Shown piece by piece: positions 24,626 through 32,845 of a stretch of DNA of 46,368 nt. The notes under the pieces were generated by a model that was not told where the DNA came from, did no database searches, and saw only the letters and a list, made by a program, of their open reading frames with translations. Every line of letters begins with the position of its first letter. The first letter of the stretch is position 1. This DNA is from Thermacetogenium sp. UBA5472 (GTDB lineage Bacteria > Bacillota > DSM-12270 > Thermacetogeniales > Thermacetogeniaceae). A program made the translations under genes and the position numbers. The stretch is from NCBI GenBank assembly GCA_002426495.1, contig DIQC01000059.1:17034-63401 (forward strand). Direction: 5' to 3'.

Positions 24626-26467
24626 ACAGGCCACTCGGTGAACAGAACAGGTTTTCAACTCTGGTTTATCCTGGAAACACCTGGGGAGAGGGTGAGGGCA
24701 GCGCCTGATAAAAGGACAGTTTTGTTGGCTGTCTGATGAACCCTTTTGGAAATCTGTTTCTGTTTCGTGGTCTTCTTCCCTGCTGTTGGTTTCCAGCGGT
24801 TCTGAAATCTCTCTTGACATTGTCGGTGCTACTTCTATCAGACACTTTGTGTAAGGGTGGAGAGGGTTGTTCACGATTTCGCTGGTTGGCCCCTCTTCTA
24901 CAATTGTTCCCTGGAGCATCACTGCCATACGATCACTGACTTTCCTAGCAAGAGCTATGTCATGGGTGATCAATAGCAGAGCAAGCCCTCTTTCCTCCTG
25001 GAGGTCCAGGAAGAGTCTCAATATCTTTGCCTGAATACTGGCATCCAGTGCAGAAGTCGGTTCATCGGCAATGATCAGTTTGGGGTCCAAGACCAGTGCA
25101 CGGGCAATGGCCACCCTTTGGGCTTCTCCTCCGCTCAGGTGATGGGGATATTTCTTCAGATATTCATCATCTCCGGTTAACTCTACCTCATCTAAAACCT
25201 TTTTCACCTTTTCCTGTTTTTCAGATTCACTAGCCCGACTGCCGTGGATATCCAGCGGTTCTTTGACAGCCTGATAAACATTCATGCGGTGGCTGATCGA
25301 CTCTCCGGGGTTCTGAAAAACCATTTGGACTCGTTCAAAAAACTCTTTTTTTCTCTGGATGACCGGCTTTTCTTCGAGAAAGATCTCTCCCTGCTTAGCT
25401 GTAAATAATCCCATGATCGTCTTCGCCAGGGTAGTTTTTCCCGACCCGCTTTCACCGACAAGGGCGAGAGTTTCTCCTTCATATAGGTTGATGTCAACGC
25501 TGTGCAGTATCTCTACCTTGTCGATATTACTACTGATGTTCTTCACTTCCAGCAGCGGTATGATACCTCCTCGGTGACAGGCGAGATACCTAGAATTCTT
25601 TTTCTGGAGTTCAGGTACATCGTGCCCGCAGACAGCTATTTTCTGGGTGCACCTGGTGTGGAAAGGGCAGCCCTCAACCCTGTGGGACATCCTTCCGGGG
25701 ATTCCCTGTAGGTCCTTGGTTGTGGTCATATTAGGATAAGAGCGCAAAAGTCCCCTGGTGTAAGGATGCATAGGCTGTTCCAGTAGTTCTTCTGTGGGAC
25801 CCATTTCAAGGATCCTGCCGGCATACATAACAGCGATCCTTTCCGCCAGTTTGGCTGCAGCATCGATGTCGTGAGTGATCACCAGCGTAATCCTTTCCTT
25901 CGCTTCTTTTCTAAGCAAATTAATGATTTCGGCCTTTGTCAGAGCATCAAGGGCAGCTGTCGGCTCATCCAGGATCAGAACATCGGGGTCATTGGCCAGA
26001 GCGATGCAGATGAGTGCTTTTTGCTTTTCCCCGCCGCTCAATTGGTGGGGATAGGAGTCACCTCGCCTTTCATCAAGGCCGACACGGGCAAGCAACTGTC
26101 GGGTGTGTTCTGCGGCAAAATCCCTGTCCTTTTCTCCATGCACCAGGATTGCTTCTATGATCTGCTGCCTGATGGTGTAGAGGGGGTGCAGGGCAGCTTC
26201 AACATCCTGGAAGACCATAGCGATTCGTCTGCCGCGCAGCAACCGCAGTTCATCCTCAGGTAATGAGAGAAGATTTTCCCCCTGAAAAAGTATCTCCCCG
26301 GTGCAGTGTCCTTCAATGAGACCCATAATGCTCAAGGAGAGGGTGGTTTTACCGGCACCTGTTTCTCCAATGACAGCAAGGGACTCTCCTTTATTTAAGG
26401 ATAGATCGATCCCTTTGAGAATGTTCAGTTCATTATAAGAAACCTTTAAGTTTTTAATCTCCAGCAT
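24596..26467 (-). CDS. fused dipeptide/nickel-type ABC transporter ATPase (DppD-DppF in one chain)
   Basis: A 623-residue protein with two complete ABC modules. Module 1 has Walker A GETGAGKTT near 34-42, LSGGEKQK and VLILDEPTAALD; module 2 has GESGSGKTT, LSGGEAQRVA and LIIADEPTSALD. Each is followed by the oligopeptide-type cysteine tail (HTRCTQKIAVC; FIRRCPHPLPRC). In most bacteria these are two genes. The last residues after VACFR seem not native: they are encoded across the border with the prophage remnant, so the original stop codon was probably lost. It overlaps the upstream permease by 14 bases. Confidence 0.9.
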   Translation of the reverse strand: MLEIKNLKVSYNELNILKGIDLSLNKGESLAVIGETGAGKTTLSLSIMGLIEGHCTGEILFQGENLLSLPEDELRLLRGRRIAMVFQDVEAALHPLYTIRQQIIEAILVHGEKDRDFAAEHTRQLLARVGLDERRGDSYPHQLSGGEKQKALICIALANDPDVLILDEPTAALDALTKAEIINLLRKEAKERITLVITHDIDAAAKLAERIAVMYAGRILEMGPTEELLEQPMHPYTRGLLRSYPNMTTTKDLQGIPGRMSHRVEGCPFHTRCTQKIAVCGHDVPELQKKNSRYLACHRGGIIPLLEVKNISSNIDKVEILHSVDINLYEGETLALVGESGSGKTTLAKTIMGLFTAKQGEIFLEEKPVIQRKKEFFERVQMVFQNPGESISHRMNVYQAVKEPLDIHGSRASESEKQEKVKKVLDEVELTGDDEYLKKYPHHLSGGEAQRVAIARALVLDPKLIIADEPTSALDASIQAKILRLFLDLQEERGLALLLITHDIALARKVSDRMAVMLQGTIVEEGPTSEIVNNPLHPYTKCLIEVAPTMSREISEPLETNSREEDHETETDFQKGSSDSQQNCPFIRRCPHPLPRCFQDKPELKTCSVHRVACFRHTVHWPT

Positions 26468-27308
26468 GGCTTACTCCTTTACGCAATCGAGGATTTAATA
26501 TCTTCTCTAGTGAAAATCCCAGAAAAGTAAATGCGCAGATCAGCAGGGAAAGGGCAAATCCTGGGGGCAGCAGCCACCATTTCCATACATTGAGGTATGA
26601 AAAACGCAGAGCATGCTGCATCATTTTTCCCCAACTGATAACACTGGGGTCAGAGATGCCCAAAAAGGAAAGTCCTGCCTCCATGAAAATCGCTCTACGG
26701 GCATCACGGATCATTGTTGCCACAATCACCGGACCCAGATCAGGGATGATATGGTGAACAAGAAGATGCAGCCAGCCGGCACCAAAGGTGCGAGCAGCGG
26801 CTACATGCATTCTCTCTTTTAAAGAAAGTGTCTGTGCTCTGATAACTCTGGCGCCTCCTGGCCAGAGGAAAACAGCGATCAGCACGATCATCAACAGGGT
26901 ATTAGGGCGCAGGTAAGCTGCCACAAGGATGACCACGATTACCGGAGGAATGACAATCATTGCATCTACTAGCCGCATCATCAGGCGATCGTAGAGGCCT
27001 CCGAAAAGCGCGGCAGTGCATCCGGCCAGGACACTGATCAGGATAGAAAGCACAGCAGCTCCACAGCCCACAATCAGTGAGGTGCGTGCTCCATAAAGAA
27101 GCCGTGTCCAAATATCCTGCCCAACATCATTAGTCCCCAGCAGATGCTGCCAGGATGGGGGGCTGAAAGCCGTATCTGTATAGGCTTGAGGCTGGTAACT
27201 GGTAAGCAGTGGAGCCAGGATGGCAAGAACTACTATTAGTGTGATCAGTATCAGCCCTAATTTGCCAAAGAAATCATTTTTTGTTTCCTGCCAATAATTA
27301 ATGTGCAC
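26454..27308 (-). CDS. peptide/nickel-type ABC permease (DppC-like)
   Basis: A 284-residue inner-membrane permease with the OppC N-terminal segment, about six membrane helices, the ...HLLGTNDVGQDIWTRLLYGARTSL motif region near 56-78, and the EAA loop around DARRAIFMEAGLSFLGISDP that contacts the ATPase. It follows the DppB-like gene by 18 bases and overlaps the ATPase gene. Confidence 0.93.
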   Translation of the reverse strand: MHINYWQETKNDFFGKLGLILITLIVVLAILAPLLTSYQPQAYTDTAFSPPSWQHLLGTNDVGQDIWTRLLYGARTSLIVGCGAAVLSILISVLAGCTAALFGGLYDRLMMRLVDAMIVIPPVIVVILVAAYLRPNTLLMIVLIAVFLWPGGARVIRAQTLSLKERMHVAAARTFGAGWLHLLVHHIIPDLGPVIVATMIRDARRAIFMEAGLSFLGISDPSVISWGKMMQHALRFSYLNVWKWWLLPPGFALSLLICAFTFLGFSLEKILNPRLRKGVSHAGD

Positions 27309-27326
27309 AGCATTTCCTCCTGCTTC

Positions 27327-28298
27327 TCAGCGAGAATAGGTAATCCGTGGGTCAAGTCTGGTATACAACAAATCGATCATGTAATTTGCCAATAGGATAA
27401 CCACCGTTGTCATCAGCAGAATCCCCTGCATCAAGGGATAGTCGCGAGCAAGCAGAGAATTGTATAGCAGTGAACCCACCCCTGGATAGGAAAAAACGAT
27501 TTCAATAAACAAGGCACCTGTGATTGAACCGGCGAGCTGAAGTCCTGCGGCAGTTACCACCGGTAAAAGAGAGTTTCTTCCGGCGTGTCTGTATCTGATC
27601 TCCCTTTCCCGGCAACCCTTTGCCTTGGCAGTGAGAATAAAAGCTTCTCCAAGGGTGGTGACCATAGTATTTCTGGTCAACAGGTAAGTTCCTGTGATCC
27701 GTACTAGAACAAGAGCCAAGAGAGGGAGTGTCAGATGATGTAGAACATCAATTAAGAGAGCGAGCCCGGTTTTTCCCGCATAGGGAGTAACCGCACCTGC
27801 CAGAGGCGCTATCCCCAGTGCTGCCCCGAAGAACAGGAGCAGCAGGATGCCTATGAAAAAGTCGGGAAATCCGCTCAAAGAAATCAGACCGGTCAGTAAT
27901 ACCTTGTCTGTTGTTTCGCCGCGGCGATAGCCGCTCTCGATCCCTAAAATAATGCCTAGGAAGCTGGAGATCAGCACTGCAAGCCCCACCAATAGAAGAG
28001 TCCAGGGAAGGGAAGCGATGATCACGTCAAACACCGGGGCATTGTGAAAATATGAATACCCCATATCTCCATGTAGAAGAGCCTTTAAGTAGGAAACAAA
28101 CTGAGTGCCCAGCGGATCATCAAGAGAAAACCGCTGGGTGAGTTCTGCCTGCAATTCTGGAGTCATTGCGATCAAAGCCTCTTCCCCATAGATTGCCATC
28201 AACGGGTTCCCAGGCATCAACCGGGGTAGCAAAAAACTTATCATTAAAATTAGTATGAAGGCTATCAGGTAGCTTACTGCAGAACCTGCTTTTTTCAA
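27327..28298 (-). CDS. peptide/nickel-type ABC permease (DppB-like)
   Basis: A 323-residue permease with the typical N-terminal helix followed by a periplasmic RLMPGNPL loop, about six membrane helices, and an EAA-like loop (TTLGEAFILTAKAKGCRERE). It ends with a DLLYTRLDPRI motif that is standard in the OppB/DppB family. It follows the lipoprotein gene by 12 bases. Confidence 0.93.
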   Translation of the reverse strand: MKKAGSAVSYLIAFILILMISFLLPRLMPGNPLMAIYGEEALIAMTPELQAELTQRFSLDDPLGTQFVSYLKALLHGDMGYSYFHNAPVFDVIIASLPWTLLLVGLAVLISSFLGIILGIESGYRRGETTDKVLLTGLISLSGFPDFFIGILLLLFFGAALGIAPLAGAVTPYAGKTGLALLIDVLHHLTLPLLALVLVRITGTYLLTRNTMVTTLGEAFILTAKAKGCREREIRYRHAGRNSLLPVVTAAGLQLAGSITGALFIEIVFSYPGVGSLLYNSLLARDYPLMQGILLMTTVVILLANYMIDLLYTRLDPRITYSR

Positions 28299-28310
28299 AT
28301 GAGACTCCCC

Positions 28311-29909
28311 CTATTTTACGAAAGACAGCTTATTCAAAGGAATAGGAATGCCAGTAGCGATTCCCAAGCGTGTATAGAAAAGGTCCGTTTTTTCACTGGA
28401 GGCCCAATACCATTTCGGATAATAGACCGTTAGTGCCGGAACCTCTTCGGCGTATAACTTCTGGATCTCTGCAATGAGTTCATTTCTCTGTTCTTCGTCC
28501 ATTTCCTGCTGCTGCTTGTTGAGCAGGTCAACAAGGGTTTCATTGCTTGTGTATCTGGCACTGTTAAACCCTTGGCCAACAATAATTCTGGTTAAGAAAT
28601 CCGGGTCTCCTCCAATACCCCCATGACCGCTTAAGGCAATGTCAAATTTCCACTCATTAACCAGATTGTCAAGGGTTTTGGATTCCAGGCTGCGCAGGTT
28701 GACTTTGATACCCACTGCTTCCAGCTGCTGTTTGATCATCTCCCCTTCCCGTTCCCCGGGTTCTCCAGAAGCACGGTTTCCGCCGGCAATAAGGAGCTCG
28801 AGTTTGAGCACTTTGCCTTCCTTCTGGTAGTAGCTGCCCTCCTTTGTATAGCCCATGCTTTCCAAGATCTCTTTGGCTTTTGCAGTGTTGTGTACATACT
28901 GCTCAATATCTGGGTTATGCCAGGGGTTATCAGGAGGAAGAATACCCGGGCTTCCTGCCAGGCCGTATCCCCGTAAGCAGGCATCCACTACCTGTTCTCT
29001 GTCAATGGCATAAGCAAGGGCCTGTCTGAATCGTTTGTCATCAAATGGTGGTTTTTGATGATTGATCAGCAGTTTAGCATTCCAATCATGGGGGCACTCC
29101 AAAATATCGAATCCTTCTTTTTTCATCTCATCCCCAAGCTCAGGGGGAATTCTGGATGCATCGACCTGTTTTTGTTTCAAGGAGCTGGCAGCCATTTCTT
29201 CGCTAACCTTAACAAACTTCAGCTGCTTGAACTTTGGTTTACCTAGATAGTAATCCTCGTAAGCCTCATAAAGATAGCTCCCCTGTGCTTTGTTGTAATC
29301 AACAAGCTTAAAAGGGCCGGCGCCGATTAATGCCTTATCTTCCTGGAACTGCTCCGGATCTTGGACATTTTTCCAAATATGCTCCGGGAGAATAGGCAAA
29401 GTACAGGCTACAATATCCATAAAAGGAGCATATGATTTGTTCAAAAAAACCTTTATTGTATAATCATCAACAACTTCGACACCTTCCACAATGCCGGAAT
29501 CAATCCATGGATAAGGGTGTTCTTTAATATAGTTGAAAGTGAACACGACATCTTCAGGTGTCAACTTTTCCCCATCATGCCAGGTTACATCTTTTCTCAA
29601 TTTAAAGGTGTACGCATTTTCGCCCTCCAGGTAATCCCAGCTTTTCGCGATTGCAGGGACATAACCCTGGTCATCCTTCCAGACAAGGGTATCGAAAATA
29701 AGGCTCATCCTTATATAGCCTGGGCCCCGTAAATAGTGGGCATAAGGTGAAGGATACCCCCAGTCACCTGTTGAATCGGCAACTGTGTAAACATCAACTC
29801 CAGCGGAATTTTCACCTGGGGAACCATCTTTTTCTCCACACCCTGCAGCTAAAATGAACAGACTAAAAATAACTCCCAGTACCAACAGCCGCTTAATAAA
29901 TTTACACAT
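28311..29909 (-). CDS. extracellular solute-binding lipoprotein, family 5 (peptide/nickel type)
   Basis: A 532-residue substrate-binding lipoprotein. The signal peptide ends in the lipobox LAAGC with lipidated Cys24. The mature protein has the family-5 signature region (LRKDVTWHDGEKLTPEDVVF) and FRQALAYAIDREQVV. The open frame continues far upstream, but only ATG 29909 is followed by a signal peptide and preceded by GAGGTG. The first residues of the mature domain do not identify the substrate; peptides, nickel chelates and other small ligands are all bound by this family. Confidence 0.93.
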   Translation of the reverse strand: MCKFIKRLLVLGVIFSLFILAAGCGEKDGSPGENSAGVDVYTVADSTGDWGYPSPYAHYLRGPGYIRMSLIFDTLVWKDDQGYVPAIAKSWDYLEGENAYTFKLRKDVTWHDGEKLTPEDVVFTFNYIKEHPYPWIDSGIVEGVEVVDDYTIKVFLNKSYAPFMDIVACTLPILPEHIWKNVQDPEQFQEDKALIGAGPFKLVDYNKAQGSYLYEAYEDYYLGKPKFKQLKFVKVSEEMAASSLKQKQVDASRIPPELGDEMKKEGFDILECPHDWNAKLLINHQKPPFDDKRFRQALAYAIDREQVVDACLRGYGLAGSPGILPPDNPWHNPDIEQYVHNTAKAKEILESMGYTKEGSYYQKEGKVLKLELLIAGGNRASGEPGEREGEMIKQQLEAVGIKVNLRSLESKTLDNLVNEWKFDIALSGHGGIGGDPDFLTRIIVGQGFNSARYTSNETLVDLLNKQQQEMDEEQRNELIAEIQKLYAEEVPALTVYYPKWYWASSEKTDLFYTRLGIATGIPIPLNKLSFVK

Positions 29910-29952
29910 ATACTCTTCACCTCTGTAAAAGTAATACTTAATAACCGAAAAG

Positions 29953-30384
29953 CTACTTTGCAAATTTATCACCTCTGAATGGGACATTTTCAATGCTGTC
30001 AAGCTTTGAGGAATAAGGTTTAATATCCAACAAAGGGCTGCCATCGACAGCATCAACCCCCTGTACCAGCAGTCGGTTTCCCTCCCTACCCAGCAGTTTT
30101 GCAGCACAAAAGGCGATTGGATTGGGACGGTTTGGTGAACGGCAGGCAAAAACACCCCGCACATCCGGCCCATGAGGTGTCTTCGTCTGAAGAATATCCC
30201 GCTGCGCCTGGTGACACCAGTAAAAAACGATCAGGTACTCGGCCTTGTCTATATCCTTGAGAGCATCAACAAACTGAGGGTAGATTTCCAGTGCTGCCCT
30301 TTCTTCAGAATAACGCCCCTGGAAGGGTGCTGCTGATTTATCCCGATACGGGCTGTGAACCATACCAATAGATACCAGTTCCAT
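29953..30384 (-). CDS. trmO: TrmO-type tRNA (t6A37)-methyltransferase (TsaA-like)
   Basis: A 143-residue single-domain member of the TsaA/TrmO fold. Family members use S-adenosylmethionine; TrmO N6-methylates t6A37 in certain tRNAs. The signatures are IGMVHSPY at the start, YLIVFYWCHQ, and RSPNRPNPIAF near 101-111, a conserved SAM-binding segment. E. coli TrmO carries an extra C-terminal domain that is absent here. It is the first gene of the importer operon, 43 bases before the lipoprotein gene, which suggests a role tied to the transported ligand. AAGGAG precedes the ATG. Confidence 0.85.
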   Translation of the reverse strand: MELVSIGMVHSPYRDKSAAPFQGRYSEERAALEIYPQFVDALKDIDKAEYLIVFYWCHQAQRDILQTKTPHGPDVRGVFACRSPNRPNPIAFCAAKLLGREGNRLLVQGVDAVDGSPLLDIKPYSSKLDSIENVPFRGDKFAK

Positions 30385-30417
30385 AAAATCATCTCCTTAA
30401 AAAAGAAAACAAAAAAA

Positions 30418-30461
30418 CCACAAAGGCATCCTCCTTCTGGAAGAATTAGACACCTCCGTGG
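30418..30461 (-). terminator. attenuator-like terminator in the trmO leader
   Basis: On the minus strand CCACGGAGG (30461-30453) pairs with CCTTTGTGG (30426-30418) using two G-U pairs, around an inner TCTTCC/GGAGGA helix with an AGAA loop, followed by seven T residues. It lies between the transcript start region and the trmO ribosome site, where a terminator would block the whole operon. Confidence 0.7.
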
Positions 30462-30472
30462 CGTCGATATTC
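30443..30472 (-). promoter_or_regulatory. alternative hairpin competing with the trmO attenuator
   Basis: GACGCC (30465-30460) pairs with GGTGTC (30454-30449), extended by GAAT (30472-30469) with ATTC (30446-30443). It uses part of the terminator's 5' arm, so the two folds are mutually exclusive. This is riboswitch-like in design; I cannot assign it to a known class. The rest of the leader from 30473 to 30604 is AT-rich with no gene. Confidence 0.5.
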
Positions 30473-30604
30473 TAAAGCTTCACGCTTTTTTTATTAGTTA
30501 ATTTATTTATTCTACAGATCTTAAAAAATACCTTCTTCATATTAATATAATAAAGTTTAAAAAACTGTTTCCCCGCTGAAGGAATGTGTAGGGAAACATA
30601 ACAA

Positions 30605-30635
30605 AAAGAGCCCAGCAGTGTTCACTGGGCTCTTT
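30605..30635. terminator. intrinsic terminator after the NCS2 permease gene
   Basis: AAAGAGCCCAG (30605-30615) and CTGGGCTCTTT (30625-30635) are perfect complements. The hairpin is T-flanked on both sides and can work in either direction; it separates the permease from the trmO operon. Confidence 0.9.
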
Positions 30636-30663
30636 GCTTTGTTGTTCAAATTTGCTTGTAGCT

Positions 30664-32082
30664 TTATATATTGGCCAATACAATAAAATTAAGGATAAAG
30701 ATCAGCGCTGATACAATTATAACTGGGTGCACCTCTTTAAACTGACCTTTGCAGAGTTTGACAATACAGTAGAAGATAAATCCACCAGCGATGCCGTAGG
30801 AAATGTTGTAGCAGATCGCCATAAATACTCCAGCGAAGAAAGCCGGAATTGCCTCATCAAGAATGTCCCACTTGATATCTTTGAAGGCGGACATCATCAT
30901 AATGCCGACTGCGATCAGTGCTGGTGCTGTTGCAGCTGCGGGCACGATACCTGCGACTGGAGCCAGGAAAATTGCCAGAACAAAAAGAAGAGCAGTCACA
31001 ACGCTGGTCAGCCCGGTACGGCCGCCGGCGCCGATGCCAGCTGCGCTTTCAACGTACGTGGTTGTGTTTGATGTACCGAATAAGGCACCGATAGAGGTAG
31101 CAATAGAGTCAGCGAAAAGGGCTTTATCCATTTTAGATTTAAAGCCGCTGCTGCTCATCATTGCTTTTTCATCTTCTGCACTGAAGATACCGCTCCTGCG
31201 ACCTGTTCCTATGAAGGTTCCGATTGTATCAAATATGTCTGTCAGGCTGAATGCAAAAATTGTGATCAGCACCAGTGGGATTTTCGCTGTTTCAACAAAC
31301 AGCGAAGAAATGCCGCTACTGCTGAAAATAGCTCCGAATACCGAACCCAGTTCAGAAAAGGATGATGAGATATCGCTCGACACGCCTATGGCGGATATAT
31401 CGACAACACCCATCGGGATACCAAGTATGGTGGTGCCAATGATACCGAGCAGTATTGCTCCTTTTACCCTTAGTACCAGTAAGATAACGGTAAGTGCAAG
31501 GCCGATCAGAGCCAGCAGAACAGTGGGGTCGTTCAATGTCACCAGTGCGGGGATCGCACTGGAATCTGCAATCGCAGTGCCGCTTTCAAAAACAGTATAT
31601 GTCCCCGGGTTTGCAGTGAAGTTGATGAGACCGGCGTTCTTGATTCCGATAAAAGCGATAAAGATCCCGATACCTCCACCAATTGCGCTTTGAAGGCTTC
31701 TGGGGATTGCAGTGATAATGAGCTTACGTATTTTCGTCACCGTTAATATGATGTTAATGATACCGCAAAGGAAGACCATCGAGAGAGCTTGCTGCCAGGT
31801 AAAGTTTAAAGCGAAACATACTGTATAGGTAAAAAAAGCATTTAGGCCCATACCCGGAGCTAGTGCGTAAGGCACATTGGCAACCAGGCCCATGACCAAT
31901 GTACCGATGGCTGAAGCAATGATCGTCGCCAGAAATACAGCTCCCCATGGTATGCCGGTTTGAGATAATATCTCTGGATTGACAAAAATGATATAAGACA
32001 TTGCAAAAAATGTAGTAAGACCGGCAATGATTTCAGTTGATACGGTGGTGCCGTTTTGCTTCAGCTTGAAAAACTTGTCCAT
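30664..32082 (-). CDS. NCS2-family nucleobase permease (guanine/hypoxanthine type)
   Basis: A 472-residue membrane transporter of the AzgA/PbuG-like branch of NCS2, which imports guanine, hypoxanthine or adenine by proton symport. It starts MDKFFKLKQNGTTVSTEIIA followed by GLTTFFAMSYIIFVNP, contains APGMGLNAFFTY near 80-91, GTSNTTTYVESAAGIGAGGR with the conserved TM10 motif, and 12-14 hydrophobic segments. The start at 32082 has GGAGGG upstream; the longer upstream frame is not supported. The exact base specificity cannot be read from sequence. Confidence 0.9.
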   Translation of the reverse strand: MDKFFKLKQNGTTVSTEIIAGLTTFFAMSYIIFVNPEILSQTGIPWGAVFLATIIASAIGTLVMGLVANVPYALAPGMGLNAFFTYTVCFALNFTWQQALSMVFLCGIINIILTVTKIRKLIITAIPRSLQSAIGGGIGIFIAFIGIKNAGLINFTANPGTYTVFESGTAIADSSAIPALVTLNDPTVLLALIGLALTVILLVLRVKGAILLGIIGTTILGIPMGVVDISAIGVSSDISSSFSELGSVFGAIFSSSGISSLFVETAKIPLVLITIFAFSLTDIFDTIGTFIGTGRRSGIFSAEDEKAMMSSSGFKSKMDKALFADSIATSIGALFGTSNTTTYVESAAGIGAGGRTGLTSVVTALLFVLAIFLAPVAGIVPAAATAPALIAVGIMMMSAFKDIKWDILDEAIPAFFAGVFMAICYNISYGIAGGFIFYCIVKLCKGQFKEVHPVIIVSALIFILNFIVLANI

Positions 32083-32162
32083 CAAAATACCCTCCTTTTT
32101 AATTTTTTGCTCTTCGCTGACAAAGAGCTGGAATGAATTCATTAGCGCAAAAAAGCAACAAT

Positions 32163-32201
32163 CACAGTATACCTGCCATGTATAGGTGCAGGCATACTGT
32201 G
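32163..32201 (-). other. 14-bp hairpin in the permease leader
   Basis: The arms 32163-32176 and 32188-32201 form a 14-base stem on the minus strand with one G-U pair, while the plus strand would have an A-C mismatch there, so the structure belongs to the minus-strand RNA. There is no T run after it. The remaining leader up to 32425 has no gene and I see no purine riboswitch. Confidence 0.55.
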
Positions 32202-32425
32202 TTATATGGCGCAGTGCCACCTTTTTGTCTAAATAATATGAATTCACGTGATTTATACAGTATATAATATCAGATTATTCTGCAGTTGTCTGCAAATAAT
32301 ATGTTTTTATTTGGATTTTAGTGAAAATATCTAGAAAATTGAAATTATCACTTCGAATAGAGAGGAGATCACCCAAAATCATGGAAATGATCATATAAGT
32401 TATTGCATCTTTCGGAGGTGGTCTT

Positions 32426-32674
32426 TTGCGTGTCCGTTTTGACTGCCCAGGGGTTGTGCATACAGCAGAAGAATGCCATGGCAAGTGCTGTATCAACTGT
32501 GCCTGTGAACTCTGTAATGGTAAGTGCACCTATTACGATCAAGAAGAAACATGCTGCGTCAGAGCCATCGAGGGAATCTGTCGGTATTTGGAATCACATT
32601 TTGGGATGCCCTGCCAGATCAAAGGATGGCCTCCGGGTGATTGCCCTCATTTTGATCCAACTTGCCGGTGGTAG
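32426..32674 (+). CDS. cysteine-rich 82-residue protein
   Basis: A small protein with 14 cysteines, many in close pairs (CC at residues ~20-21, CxxCxC, CxxxC, CC). It starts RVRFDCPGVVHTAEECHGKC and ends PPGDCPHFDPTCRW. No signal peptide is visible, so metal or Fe-S binding is more likely than disulphide bonding. I recognise no family with confidence. The start is TTG 32426 with GGAGGTGG eight bases upstream, a strong ribosome site. REP-like copy 4 begins three bases after the stop. Confidence 0.68.
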   Translation: MRVRFDCPGVVHTAEECHGKCCINCACELCNGKCTYYDQEETCCVRAIEGICRYLESHFGMPCQIKGWPPGDCPHFDPTCRW

Positions 32675-32676
32675 GG

Positions 32677-32703
32677 GTGGCATGGGGACGTTTCGTTTGC
32701 CAC
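32677..32703 (+). repeat. REP-like palindrome, copy 4
   Basis: Arms GTGGCA (32677-32682) and TGCCAC (32698-32703) around TGGGGACGTTTCGTT. Its central part matches copy 1 in inverse orientation over about 25 bases. Confidence 0.8.
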
Positions 32704-32815
32704 ATTAATAAAATAGCAGGATGTTGCATGTGTCATGGGTGTGGTCCCTTCCCTTGATTGCCAGCTAATGGGCGAGCTGATGACACCGAGATAATCGGAA
32801 AATAAACAATGGAGA

Positions 32816-32844
32816 GGAAGCAAAAAGAACGTCCCCTGGCTTCC
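32816..32844 (-). repeat. REP-like palindrome, copy 5
   Basis: Arms GGAAGC (32816-32821) and GCTTCC (32839-32844) enclose a core that reads GGGGACGTTCTTTT on the minus strand. The arms are unlike those of the other copies but still complementary. It lies just beyond the 3' end of the DUF815 gene. Confidence 0.65.
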
Positions 32845-32845
32845 C

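Noticed and set aside
24580..24740. attR copy of the tRNA-Val 3' end
   Set aside because: I compared the T-arm and acceptor sequence by eye with the far edge of the remnant and found no match; the right end appears deleted.
28311..30173. Longer start for the solute-binding protein (620 residues)
   Set aside because: The extra N-terminal part overlaps trmO in another frame and would bury the lipoprotein signal peptide. ATG 29909 with the lipobox is clearly right.
30390..30426. Ten-codon leader peptide (MPLWFFCFLF) in the trmO leader
   Set aside because: GGAGG abuts the ATG with no spacing, and the codons lie inside the terminator hairpin and U tract, which explains the phenylalanine-rich reading. 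Chance is more likely.
30863..31693. Long plus-strand open frame (276 codons) across the NCS2 permease gene
   Set aside because: It is antisense to a clear permease with conserved motifs, has low-complexity composition and no ribosome site. It is a shadow.
32083..32290. Purine riboswitch before the NCS2 permease
   Set aside because: The expected three-way junction core sequences are absent; only a simple hairpin is seen.
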